A stretch of DNA of 10,530 nt from an uncultured Collinsella sp. (GCA_959028445.1 CAUFRY010000053.1:1-10530); one strand, 5' to 3'; counted from the first letter of the stretch, positions 1 through 6,708 are shown. Translations and numbers: made by a program. Notes: generated from the sequence alone by a model not told the origin.

Positions 1-245
1 CCCCGGCCCCCACGCCACAGCCGGGCGGCGGCAGCGGGACCGCCGTGCCGTCCGTGACGCCGACTCAGGCGAGTTTCACGGCTGCTGCCTCCAAGCCGGC
101 CGCGAAGGCCACCGCTGCCCAGAAGTCCGTGGGCACTCTGGCCGCCACGGGCGACAACGCCGCGACGGCGGCCGCCGCCCTTGGCATCGCCGGCGCAACC
201 GTTGCCGCTGCCGGCATCGCCGCAACCAAGCGCCGCAAGCGCTAG
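1..245 (+). CDS. Cell-wall-anchored surface protein, C-terminal fragment with LAATG sorting signal (5'-partial)
   Basis: The reading frame is open from the left edge (first full codon at base 3) and stops at TAG 243-245, so only about the last 80 residues are seen. They begin with a Pro/Gly/Ser/Thr-rich stretch typical of a wall-spanning region, then an Ala/Lys-rich stretch. Next comes LAATG (bases 138-152) followed by Asp-Asn, a hydrophobic Ala/Gly/Val/Ile segment of about 20 residues, and a basic tail KRRKR. This is the three-part layout of a sortase substrate: pentapeptide, membrane helix, positive tail. The second position is Ala instead of the usual Pro, a form associated with class E sortases of high-GC Gram-positive bacteria. 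Sortase would cleave between Thr and Gly and link the protein to the peptidoglycan precursor. The function of the missing N-terminal part cannot be judged. An internal GTG at 45 is not the real start, because the frame continues upstream without a stop. Confidence 0.8.
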   Translation, partial: PAPTPQPGGGSGTAVPSVTPTQASFTAAASKPAAKATAAQKSVGTLAATGDNAATAAAALGIAGATVAAAGIAATKRRKR

Positions 246-284
246 GCTATTGGTGGCAGCGCCCATTCTCGGCTTTTACAAAAC

Positions 285-340
285 CTCAATCTGTAACACC
301 AAACCTGATAGTTGGGCTCTAGGTGTTACAGATTGAGACG
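285..340. repeat. Palindromic repeat unit 1 (TGTTACAGATTGAG family)
   Basis: A perfect 16-bp inverted repeat: bases 285-300 pair with 322-337 around a 21-base loop. The right arm contains TGTTACAGATTGAGACG. A second, slightly diverged copy of the unit follows at 364-421, so the motif occurs four times in alternating orientation. No run of T follows either side, so it does not look like a simple intrinsic terminator. A dispersed palindromic element or a regulator-binding array are the main options. Confidence 0.75.
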
Positions 341-363
341 AACTGTTCAGCCGCTAACCTAAC

Positions 364-421
364 GTCTCGATCTGTAACACGTGGCGAGGAATTTGGTCTC
401 TAACTGTTACAGATTGAGACA
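364..421. repeat. Palindromic repeat unit 2 (same family as 285-340)
   Basis: Bases 364-380 pair with 404-420 at 15 of 17 positions; one of the two mismatches is a G-T wobble and the other is at the loop end. The loop is 23 bases. The loop tail and right arm resemble those of unit 1 (both read TTGG-TCTCTA or TTGG-GCTCTA, then TGTTACAGATTGAGAC), so the units are tandem duplicates with a period of about 80 bp. Confidence 0.75.
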
Positions 422-454
422 AACGTCGGAATTGGTTCGCCGACCAGGCCCTCA

Positions 455-489
455 ACCACCACAAAGGTGCCTGTCCCCATCGTGGTGGT
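455..489. repeat. REP-like hairpin with ACCACCAC/GTGGTGGT stem
   Basis: An 8-bp perfect stem (455-462 with 482-489) encloses a 19-base loop containing AGGTGCCTGTCCCC. The minus-strand form GGGGACAGGCACCT has the look of REP sequences mobilised by REP-associated tyrosine transposases. No such transposase gene is present here. Confidence 0.5.
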
Positions 490-504
490 CGGGCGGCCGG
501 CATA

Positions 505-546
505 GAAAAAGTCCCCGCCGGGCGTGTGCTCGACGGGGGCTTTGCC
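505..546 (-). terminator. Intrinsic terminator of the nfnAB operon
   Basis: Read on the minus strand, about 25 bases after the nfnB stop, a GC-rich stem (AAAGCCCCCG with CGGGGACTTT, one mismatch) closes a roughly 14-base loop and runs into five T residues at 506-510. The plus strand has fewer T residues after the stem, so termination of the left-hand plus-strand gene here is possible but weaker. Confidence 0.7.
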
Positions 547-571
547 GTTTGATGGCTAGCGTTGAGGGTGA

Positions 572-1981
572 TTACTCGCCCAGCAGGCTCTTGGTGATGG
601 AAGCGGCGGCCTTCTTGCCGGCGCCCATCGCCAGAATGACCGTAGCGGCACCGGTGACGATGTCGCCGCCGGCCCAGATGCGGGGATCGGTGGTCTGGCC
701 GGTCTCCTCGTCGGCGACGATGTAGCCCCACTTGTTGAGCTCCATCTTGCCGCCGATCTTCTTTGCGAAGGGGTTGGCGTTGGTGCCGATAGCCGAGATT
801 GCGACGTCGCAGGGAATCTCCTCGATGGCGCCCTCGATGGGCACCGGGCGACGACGGCCGGACTCGTCGGGCTCTCCGAGCTCCATCTTCTGGACCTTGA
901 CGGCGCACACGGAGCCGTCCTCGCCAGCGACAAACTCGAGCGGGGAGACGAGCGGCAGAACCTCGACGCCCTCGGCCTTAGCGTGGTGCAGCTCGGCGCG
1001 ACGGCAGGGCATCTCGTCCTCGGTACGACGGTAGGCGATGATGGCGTGCTCGGCGCCCAGACGCTTGGCGGTACGGACGGCGTCCATAGCCACGTTGCCG
1101 CCACCAAAGACGACGACGTTCTTGCCGTGCTTGGTGGGGGTGTCGTACTCGGGGAACTTGTTGGCCTTCATCAGGTTCACGCGGGTGAGGTACTCGTTCG
1201 CGAAGAAGACGTTGGGCAGGTTCTCGCCGGGGACGTTGAGGAACTTGGGCAGGCCAGCGCCGGTCGCCACGTAGATGGCGTCGAAGCCCTGCTCGAACAG
1301 CTCCTCGGCCGTGGCCATGTTGCCCACGACGGAGTTGTACTCAAACTTGACGCCCATGTCCTCCAGGCCGTCAATCTCGCGCTTGACGACTGCCTTGGGC
1401 AGACGGAACTCGGGGATGCCGTAGACCAGCACGCCGCCGCCGGTGAAGAAGGCCTCAAAGACGGTGACGTCAAAGCCGTTGCGGGCGAGCTCGCCGGCGC
1501 AGGTGATGCCGGACGGGCCGGAGCCAACGACGGCGACCTTCTTGCCGTTCTTGGGGGCCATCTTGGGCGTGGAGGCGAGCTCGGGGCGGTCACCCAGGAA
1601 GCGCTCGAGCTGGCCGATGGCCACGGGCTCGGACTTCTTACCACGGATGCACTTGCCCTCGCACTGGTTCTCCTGCGGGCAGACGCGGCCGCAGATGGCG
1701 GGAAGCATGGAGTCCTCGCGGATGGTATCGAGAGCGCCGCCGAAGTCCTTCGCGCGGATCTGCTCGATAAAGCGGGGAATGTTGATGTTGACAGGGCAGC
1801 CCTCAACACAGAACGGCTTCTTGCAGTTGAGGCAGCGCTCAGCCTCGGCCAGCGCCATCTCCTCGGTGAAGCCCTTGTCGACGGGGCGGAAGTCGCAGGC
1901 GCGCTCGGCAGCCGGCTCCTCGTTATCGGGGGTGCGGGGCGACTTCATATCGGCAACGAAACGACCGTTAACTAGTGGCAT
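572..1981 (-). CDS. nfnB: NADH-dependent ferredoxin:NADP+ oxidoreductase, large subunit NfnB (GltD-like)
   Basis: A 469-residue flavoprotein related to the glutamate synthase small subunit. In the Nfn complex the large subunit binds NADPH and FAD and carries two [4Fe-4S] clusters, so that NADPH oxidation is bifurcated to ferredoxin and, through NfnA, to NAD+. Visible here are an N-terminal Cys set (C50, C53, C58, C62) and a second set (C97, C101, C107, C111). E104 sits between C101 and C107, where a Glu cluster ligand has been described for Nfn. The FAD dinucleotide fold is at 152-158 (VGSGPSG), the NADPH fold at 292-298 (FGGGNVA), and the closing FAD motif at 437-445 (AGGD then GAA). No large glutamate synthase subunit gene lies nearby, and the partner gene upstream is NfnA-like. 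Both facts favour NfnB over GltD. The ATG start at 1981 overlaps the end of nfnA by 10 bp, with GAGGA upstream, implying translational coupling. Glutamate synthase small subunit is the main alternative. Confidence 0.88.
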   Translation of the reverse strand: MPLVNGRFVADMKSPRTPDNEEPAAERACDFRPVDKGFTEEMALAEAERCLNCKKPFCVEGCPVNINIPRFIEQIRAKDFGGALDTIREDSMLPAICGRVCPQENQCEGKCIRGKKSEPVAIGQLERFLGDRPELASTPKMAPKNGKKVAVVGSGPSGITCAGELARNGFDVTVFEAFFTGGGVLVYGIPEFRLPKAVVKREIDGLEDMGVKFEYNSVVGNMATAEELFEQGFDAIYVATGAGLPKFLNVPGENLPNVFFANEYLTRVNLMKANKFPEYDTPTKHGKNVVVFGGGNVAMDAVRTAKRLGAEHAIIAYRRTEDEMPCRRAELHHAKAEGVEVLPLVSPLEFVAGEDGSVCAVKVQKMELGEPDESGRRRPVPIEGAIEEIPCDVAISAIGTNANPFAKKIGGKMELNKWGYIVADEETGQTTDPRIWAGGDIVTGAATVILAMGAGKKAAASITKSLLGE

Positions 1982-2811
1982 GCGCAGCTCTTTTCCTCAT
2001 AGGCCTTGAGGGACTCGCCCTCTTCGGAACGGTAAGCGGCCTGGCGGGCACGAAGGTCATCCCAGTCGACCAGGGTGGCATCGAAGTCGGGGCCGTCGAC
2101 GCAAGCGAACTTGGTCACGCCGCCCACCTCGACGCGGCAGCAGCCGCACATACCGGTGCCGTCAACCATGATGGGGTTGAGGGACGCGGTGATGGGGGTG
2201 TCGTATTTCTGGGCGGTGAGGGTCGAGAACTTCATCATCGGAACGGGGCCGACGCAGAAGACCTGGCTCACGGCCTTGTCCTGCAGCAGGCGCTCCAGCG
2301 GAGCGGTGACAACGCCCTGCTCGCCGTAGGAGCCGTCGTCAGTGGTGATGTGGATGTGGTCCTCGTCGAGGAGCTCGCGGAACTGGTCCTCCATAAGCAG
2401 GAGGTCCTTGGTGCGGGCGCCCATGATGGCGTGCACCTCGTGGCCGGTCTCGACCAGGTGCTTGGCGACCGGGAAGGCAATTGCCAGGCCGACGCCGCCG
2501 CCAATGACGGCGCAGGGGCCCTCGGCCATCTCGGTGGGAACGCCCAGCGGGCCCACGACGTCGCGCAGCGACTCGCCGGCCTCGTAGGTGGAAAGCATCT
2601 CGGTGGTCTTGCCGATCACCATGAAGATGAACTCGACCCAGCCCTCGTCACCGTTCCAGCCGGCCAGGGTAAACGGGACACGCTCGCCCGTCTCGTTGGC
2701 GCGAACCATGAGGAACTGTCCAGCGTGCGCATGCTTGGCGATTGCAGGCGCCTCGATGCGGAACTTGAACACCTTCTCCGAGAACTGCGTCTTCTCCAGG
2801 ATCTTATACAT
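1972..2811 (-). CDS. nfnA: NADH-dependent ferredoxin:NADP+ oxidoreductase, small subunit NfnA
   Basis: A 279-residue protein of the ferredoxin-NADP reductase / dihydroorotate dehydrogenase electron-transfer (PyrK) family. The FAD-binding motif RVPFTLA is at 44-50 and the NAD-binding glycine motif GGGVGLA at 104-110. A [2Fe-2S] site follows at 217-237. In PyrK this site has four Cys. Here the first is Asp (D217), followed by C222, C225 and C237 at the expected spacing. As I recall, replacement of that Cys by Asp is characteristic of NfnA, and it argues against PyrK or sulfide dehydrogenase. The subunit would accept electrons from NfnB and exchange them with NAD(H). It is the first gene of a two-gene operon. 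ATG at 2811 is preceded by a GAGAGGGG ribosome-binding site about 5 bases away. The C-terminus (KSCACH) carries two extra cysteines of unknown role. Databases often label this family 'sulfide/dihydroorotate dehydrogenase-like FAD/NAD-binding protein'. Confidence 0.88.
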   Translation of the reverse strand: MYKILEKTQFSEKVFKFRIEAPAIAKHAHAGQFLMVRANETGERVPFTLAGWNGDEGWVEFIFMVIGKTTEMLSTYEAGESLRDVVGPLGVPTEMAEGPCAVIGGGVGLAIAFPVAKHLVETGHEVHAIMGARTKDLLLMEDQFRELLDEDHIHITTDDGSYGEQGVVTAPLERLLQDKAVSQVFCVGPVPMMKFSTLTAQKYDTPITASLNPIMVDGTGMCGCCRVEVGGVTKFACVDGPDFDATLVDWDDLRARQAAYRSEEGESLKAYEEKSCACH

Positions 2812-2886
2812 AGAACCCCTCTCTTGTTAGGGCCGCCGAACCGTGCCTCCACGGAAATGGACGGTAGCCCGAATAAAACCGTACGC

Positions 2887-2901
2887 GCACAGGCGTTGTG
2901 C
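2887..2901. promoter_or_regulatory. Dyad GCACA-N5-TGTGC in the nfnAB leader
   Basis: A perfect 5-bp dyad (2887-2891 with 2897-2901), spaced by 5 bp, lies about 15 bp downstream of the -10 box. Its place just after the expected transcription start suits a repressor site, but arms this short can arise by chance. Confidence 0.3.
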
Positions 2902-2916
2902 AGACATACGGTGCAA

Positions 2917-2922
2917 ATTATA
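2917..2922 (-). promoter_or_regulatory. -10 box (TATAAT) of the nfnAB promoter
   Basis: The minus strand reads TATAAT, a perfect consensus, about 95 bases upstream of the nfnA start. I see no good TTGACA at 16-18 bp upstream, so the -35 is weak, or the promoter needs an activator. Confidence 0.5.
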
Positions 2923-2996
2923 CCCTCATGGCAATGTCGCTTACGTGTTTCTTTGGCAGGTGGGAAAAGGGTTTATCCACTTCGGCCTACCAAAAA

Positions 2997-3172
2997 GGGA
3001 CAGGTTTATTTTGGTCGGTTTTATCAGGCAAAACGGCAAAGGGGGCCGGCCTCGGGTTGTGATGAGGCCGGCCCCATTTGGGGTGCTATGCATGTATGTC
3101 GGCGCGCGGTTGATTGCGATGCCGCAACTGGGGCGTTTCCGCAGGTAAAACCTGCCAAAATAAACCTGTTCC
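2997..3172. repeat. Inverted repeat pair flanking a GC-rich hairpin
   Basis: Bases 2997-3025 (GGGACAGGTTTATTTTGG, then GGTTTTA) recur as the reverse complement at about 3144-3172, matching roughly 25 of 29 positions. The arms enclose the strong hairpin at 3042-3075. The 360-bp gap contains no convincing gene. The arrangement suggests a small mobile or dispersed palindromic element placed after pth. Confidence 0.6.
3041..3077 (-). terminator. Strong GC hairpin, probable transcription stop after pth
   Basis: A perfect 12-bp stem (3042-3053 with 3064-3075, GGGGCCGGCCTC and its complement) has a 10-base loop. On the minus strand it is followed by CTTTGCCGTTTT, an interrupted T run. It lies about 110 bases after the pth stop. 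It may equally be the core of the surrounding repeat element. Confidence 0.5.
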
Positions 3173-3185
3173 TAAATGATAGGTT

Positions 3186-3815
3186 TTAGTGCTTGCCGTT
3201 GGCGGAGGCGGCGCCGTTGACATGGTCGCGGGCATAGACCACGCCGCGCACGATCGCCAGGCCGGCGGCGTCGGCCGCGCGGGCGCAGGTGTCCTGGAAA
3301 TCCTCGGCCTCGCGGGCGCGCAGCTGCTTAAGAACGTAGTCGGCGACGGCCATCTTGCCGGGAGGGTTGCCGATGCCGGTGCGGATGCGGTTGAAGTCGC
3401 GGCTGCCCATCTTGTCGATGATGGAACGCAGGCCGTTGTGACCGGCATGGCCGCCGCCCACCTTAACACGCACGTCGCCGGCGGGAATGTCGAGCTCGTC
3501 GTGGATTACGAGCAGCTCCTCGGCCTTGATTTTGTACTCGCGGCAAAGCTTGGAGATGGGGCCGCCTGAGGTGTTCATGTACGACTGCGGCTTGACCAGC
3601 ACAATCTGGCGCTTGCCACCCTCTTCCTCGGGATCGTTGATGTTGATGAGCGCGACCTCGGCGCCTGCCTGGTTTTTCCAGTACGTGACACCGGCCTGAC
3701 GGGCCAACTCGTCGATCGCTTTGAAGCCAGCGTTGTGGCGGGTCTCGGCATACTCATCACCAGGGTTGCCAAGTCCGGCAACCATGCGAATCTTAAGCGG
3801 CTGTGCAGCTGCCAT
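3186..3815 (-). CDS. pth: Peptidyl-tRNA hydrolase
   Basis: A 209-residue cytoplasmic enzyme that cleaves the ester bond of peptidyl-tRNA released from stalled ribosomes, recycling tRNA. The family signature is complete: GLGNPG at 14-19 with N17, TRHNAGF at 25-31 with the catalytic H27, SYMN at 78-81 (M80, N81), HDELD at 105-109 with D106, and GHNGLRS at 125-131 with N127. The length matches bacterial Pth, with a small C-terminal extension rich in Ala and Asn. The frame extends 13 codons further upstream, but ATG at 3815 has a good AAAGGAAG ribosome-binding site and places the GLGNPG motif at the usual distance from the N-terminus, so it was chosen. It lies 242 bp downstream of prs, a common pairing in Gram-positive bacteria. 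I see no clear promoter in that spacer, so it may be read through from prs. Confidence 0.96.
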   Translation of the reverse strand: MAAAQPLKIRMVAGLGNPGDEYAETRHNAGFKAIDELARQAGVTYWKNQAGAEVALININDPEEEGGKRQIVLVKPQSYMNTSGGPISKLCREYKIKAEELLVIHDELDIPAGDVRVKVGGGHAGHNGLRSIIDKMGSRDFNRIRTGIGNPPGKMAVADYVLKQLRAREAEDFQDTCARAADAAGLAIVRGVVYARDHVNGAASANGKH

Positions 3816-3930
3816 ATGCTTCCTTTCGTTGCACAAAAGTTTAATCAACGACAAAGGCTACCACGCCCGCCGAAGGCGAGGAAAGGTTGCAGCAAAGTCA
3901 TTTCAGAAAACAGCTGCCCCGAGACGGCAG

Positions 3931-4033
3931 GAAGCCCCGGACACGCCGGGAGGGGTTATCAAAGCGAACATCCCGCAGCCGCAAAGCGGCGAGGACGTTC
4001 GCGTGATAACCCCGCAGGCGCGTCCGGGGCTTC
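3931..4033. repeat. ~103-bp near-palindrome between prs and pth
   Basis: Two arms of roughly 45 bp meet at a small hairpin GCCGC-AAA-GCGGC (3978-3990). Matching blocks in the arms include GAAGCCCCGGAC, GGGGTTATC and GCGAAC, each mirrored on the right, with small mismatches and bulges. As RNA it would fold into one long cruciform-like hairpin. No T run directly follows either end, so it is not a standard terminator. A smaller stem (CTGCC/GGCAG, 3911-3930) followed by CTGTTTT on the minus strand lies just beyond and could end prs transcripts. Confidence 0.7.
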
Positions 4034-4057
4034 CGGAGGGATGCGAGGGTCGAGCGA

Positions 4058-5044
4058 CTACAGCGCGAAGTCGCCGCCGACGAGCGTAGAGACGGGCTCC
4101 TCGTGGTAAACGGCGGAGATGGCCTGAGCGAACTCCTCGGCGACCGAGATGGTCTTGATCTTGCCGCCGACCTCGACGGGAATGGCGTCGGTGACGACGC
4201 ACTCGACGATCGGGGCGTCGTTCAGACGTTCGATAGCCGGACCGGAGAAGATGCCGTGGGTGGCGCACACGTAGATGTCGCCAGCGCCCATAGCCTTGAG
4301 CTCCTTGACGTTGGCGCACAGGGTGCCAGCGGTGTCGATCATGTCGTCATTGATGACGCAGGTCTTGCCCTTGATGTCACCGATGATGCCCATGACCTCG
4401 GCGGCGTTGTGGCGCGGACGGCCCTTGTGGGCGATGGCCAGGTCGCAGCCGAGCATGTCGGACAGCTTCTTGGCGGCCTTGGCACGACCCACGTCGGGGG
4501 AGACGACAACCAGGTTGTCGGTGTCGAAGTGCATGTCGTTGTAGTACTGGCCAAACAGCGGCAGCGCGGACAGGTGGTTAACCGGGATATCAAAGAAGCC
4601 CTGGATCTGACCCTGGTGCAGGTCGAGGGTGATGATGCGGTTGACGCCGGCGCGCTCGAGCAGGTTGGCGACGAGGCGGGCGGTGATGGGCTCGCGCGGG
4701 CCGGCCTTGCGGTCCTGGCGGGCATAGCCGTAGTGGGTGATGACGGCGGTGATGGAGCGGGCGGATGCGCGCTTGGCAGCGTCGGTGGCGATGAGCAGCT
4801 CCATGAGCATGTCGTTGACGTTGCCGCCGGCCACGGACTGAATCAGGAAGACGTCGGCGCCGCGGACGGTCTCGTCGTAGCGGGCGTAAATCTCACCGTT
4901 GGCGAACTGCTTTAGCGTAAGGCCCGAAAGCTCGACCCCAAGGAACTCAGCGATCTTCTGAGCGAGGGGACGGTTGGAGGAACCGGAATACACGCGGATG
5001 GACTTGCGCATATTCTCCGACTTCTCGGGATCATTAATCGGCAT
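4058..5044 (-). CDS. prs: Ribose-phosphate pyrophosphokinase (PRPP synthetase)
   Basis: A 328-residue class I PRPP synthetase. It transfers pyrophosphate from ATP to ribose 5-phosphate, giving PRPP for purine, pyrimidine, His, Trp and NAD synthesis. Visible motifs are the ATP-site FANGE (47-51), RQDRK (109-113), the metal/ATP histidine in DLHQGQIQGFF (141-151, H142), the catalytic loop around K207 and R209 (HKGRP), and the PRPP loop NDDMIDTAGT (232-241). The loop reads HKGRP instead of the common DKRRP; the two residues regarded as catalytic, Lys and the second Arg, are kept. ATG at 5044 is preceded by AAGGAG. glmU lies upstream on the same strand, the classical glmU-prs order, but an intrinsic terminator and about 140 bp of leader separate them, so prs probably also has its own promoter. 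Confidence 0.96.
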   Translation of the reverse strand: MPINDPEKSENMRKSIRVYSGSSNRPLAQKIAEFLGVELSGLTLKQFANGEIYARYDETVRGADVFLIQSVAGGNVNDMLMELLIATDAAKRASARSITAVITHYGYARQDRKAGPREPITARLVANLLERAGVNRIITLDLHQGQIQGFFDIPVNHLSALPLFGQYYNDMHFDTDNLVVVSPDVGRAKAAKKLSDMLGCDLAIAHKGRPRHNAAEVMGIIGDIKGKTCVINDDMIDTAGTLCANVKELKAMGAGDIYVCATHGIFSGPAIERLNDAPIVECVVTDAIPVEVGGKIKTISVAEEFAQAISAVYHEEPVSTLVGGDFAL

Positions 5045-5088
5045 TACCCTTCTCCTTTATATCGAATGCCATATAGATGCCTTGTTGC

Positions 5089-5126
5089 ATTGTAACCGCG
5101 CGGCGGGGTTTATCGAGTCTTGATAA
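5089..5126 (-). promoter_or_regulatory. Possible prs promoter with overlapping dyad
   Basis: On the minus strand TACAAT (5089-5094) lies about 45 bases before the prs start. No good -35 box is present. Instead a dyad TTATC-N7-GATAA (5110-5126) covers the -35 position, which could be an operator. Both signals are weak. Confidence 0.3.
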
Positions 5127-5185
5127 CGTCTTTACCGTCAACGGACACGAACCGACCACTCATCCGGCCGCGCAGGTCAGCATAG

Positions 5186-5218
5186 AAAAAGGAGCCGTCC
5201 CCACGGAAGCGGCTCCTT
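5186..5218 (-). terminator. Intrinsic terminator of glmU
   Basis: On the minus strand, 17 bases after the glmU stop, AAGGAGCCG pairs with the mirrored CGGCTCCTT around a short loop, then five T residues follow (5186-5190). The stem is near perfect and GC-rich. It should end most glmU transcripts before prs. Confidence 0.85.
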
Positions 5219-5235
5219 AGATGCTTGGTAAAACG

Positions 5236-6648
5236 TTATACCTCGTCGTCCTCGTGCAGGCGGCGGCGATAATCGGCGGCCCAGCCCTCAATATTTACCT
5301 GACGGGCGCGGCCCAGACCGAGTGCGTCTGCCGGGACCGGCTCAGTGATGACGGAGCCGGCGGCCACGAGCGCGCCGTCGCCAATCTGGGCGGGCGCGAC
5401 CATCATGGTATCGGAACCGATGAAGGCATCCTTGCCGATGACGGTTTTGTGCTTGTGTACGCCGTTGTAGTTGCAGGTGATGGAGCCGGCGCCCACGTTG
5501 ACGCCGGAGCCCATGGTCGTGTCGCCGATGTAGGACAGGTGCGGCACCTTGGAGCCCTCGCCGATCGTGGACTTCTTGATCTCCACGTGCGTGCCGGCCT
5601 TGGAGCCGTCGAGCATGTGGGTACCCGGGCGCAGGTAGGCGCGCGGGCCGCAGTCGACGCCGTTCTCGATGACGGCTTCGATGGCGATGGTCTCATCGAT
5701 GATGCAGCCGCTGCCGACGGTGGTGTCGGTGAGACGGCTGTTGGGGCCGAGCTGGCACTCCTCGCCCACGGTGACGTGGCCGATCAGGTGCGTCTGCGGC
5801 CACACGACGGTGTCGCGGCCGATGGTGGCGTCGGGGCCGATCCAGGCCTGCGTGGGGTCGATGAAGGTAACGCCCTCGGCCATCCAGTGCTCGTTGATGC
5901 GGTCGCGCGCGATGGCGGTGAGCTGCGCGAGCTGGATGCGGCTGTTGACGCCCAGGCCGTCGCGGTAGTCATCGCAGTGGAAGATGGAGACTGCCTGGCC
6001 GTGGCCCTTGAGGATCTCGAGCATGTCGGGCAGATAGTACTCGGACTGCGCGTTGTCGTTGCCGATCTCGTCAATGTGCGCGGCGAGCTGCGCGCCGTCG
6101 AAGGCGTAGCAGCCGGCGTTGCACTCGAGCAGCGTGGCGGCCTGCTCGGGTGTGCAGTCCTTCTGCTCGATGATGCGTTCGATCTGGCCGTCGGCACCCA
6201 GCTTGATGCGGCCGTAGCCGAAGGGGTCGGGCGGGGTCATGGTCATGACGGTGCAGGCGAGCTCGCCGGTGGCGACGGTCTGCGCGAACTTGGCGACGGT
6301 GTCGGCGGTGATGAGCGGCAGGTCGCCGTTGAGCACGACGACGGGGCCTTGCGTGATGCCGCAGGCCTCGAGCGCGACCTTCACGGCGTGACCGGTGCCC
6401 AGGCGCTCGGTCTGCTCAACGCACTCGACTTTGGTGGCGCTGTTGGCGTAGGCGCCGTCGATCAGGGCGCGCATCTCGTCGGCGTGGCTGCCGATGACGA
6501 CCACGACGCGGCTGCAGCCGGCCTTGATGGTGGCGTCGACGATCCACTGGACCATGGGCTTGCCCAGGATCTTGTGCGAAACCTTACAGTGGTTCGACTT
6601 CATGCGGGTGCCCTCGCCGGCAGCGAGGATAATTGCGGTTGCGTCCAT
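5236..6648 (-). CDS. glmU: Bifunctional GlmU: GlcN-1-P acetyltransferase / GlcNAc-1-P uridyltransferase
   Basis: A 470-residue cytoplasmic enzyme making UDP-GlcNAc for peptidoglycan and wall polymers. The N-terminal pyrophosphorylase domain has LAAGEGTRMKS at 8-18, ETERLGTGHAV-like residues at 80-89 and NGDLPL at 107-112 with the metal Asp D109. The C-terminal half is a left-handed beta-helix of hexapeptide repeats from about 265 to 440, with the acetyltransferase histidine H370 in VPHLSYIGD and the GAGSITCNYNG motif at 386-396. The frame is open a further 70 codons upstream, but that stretch is Arg-rich, not GlmU-like and overlaps the divergent ecf promoter. ATG at 6648 has AGGAG 5-6 bases before it and starts right at the nucleotide-binding motif. 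It is transcribed away from the ecf operon and towards prs. Confidence 0.96.
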   Translation of the reverse strand: MDATAIILAAGEGTRMKSNHCKVSHKILGKPMVQWIVDATIKAGCSRVVVVIGSHADEMRALIDGAYANSATKVECVEQTERLGTGHAVKVALEACGITQGPVVVLNGDLPLITADTVAKFAQTVATGELACTVMTMTPPDPFGYGRIKLGADGQIERIIEQKDCTPEQAATLLECNAGCYAFDGAQLAAHIDEIGNDNAQSEYYLPDMLEILKGHGQAVSIFHCDDYRDGLGVNSRIQLAQLTAIARDRINEHWMAEGVTFIDPTQAWIGPDATIGRDTVVWPQTHLIGHVTVGEECQLGPNSRLTDTTVGSGCIIDETIAIEAVIENGVDCGPRAYLRPGTHMLDGSKAGTHVEIKKSTIGEGSKVPHLSYIGDTTMGSGVNVGAGSITCNYNGVHKHKTVIGKDAFIGSDTMMVAPAQIGDGALVAAGSVITEPVPADALGLGRARQVNIEGWAADYRRRLHEDDEV

Positions 6649-6680
6649 GTGATCTCCTGTTACGTTATAGAGACGTGCGT

Positions 6681-6708
6681 TTGGAAACGATACACGGCGC
6701 AATATGAT
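6681..6708 (+). promoter_or_regulatory. Probable promoter of the ecfT-ecfAA-S operon
   Basis: TTGGAA (6681-6686) and TATGAT (6703-6708) are separated by 16 bp, close to the vegetative consensus. Transcription would start near 6715 and give a leader of about 125 bases before the GTG start of ecfT. The leader holds a GC hairpin, GCGGCG with CGCCGC around an 11-base loop, at about 6746-6768. I find no B12-box-like or other riboswitch core that I recognise. Confidence 0.55.

Noticed and set aside
246..500. CRISPR array at the repeated TGTTACAGAT motifs
   Set aside because: The motifs alternate in orientation as palindromes, with only two units and related rather than unique intervening sequence.
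983..1975. Long plus-strand open frame opposite nfnB, and similar ones opposite nfnA (1975-3189), prs (4103-4915) and glmU (5221-6726)
   Set aside because: High-GC antisense shadows: Ala/Gly/Val/Asp-rich mirror composition, no domain signature, and the other strand holds complete known enzymes.
2973..2981. DnaA-box-like TTATCCACT
   Set aside because: A single 8-of-9 match without a cluster of boxes or an AT-rich unwinding region; no origin is suggested.
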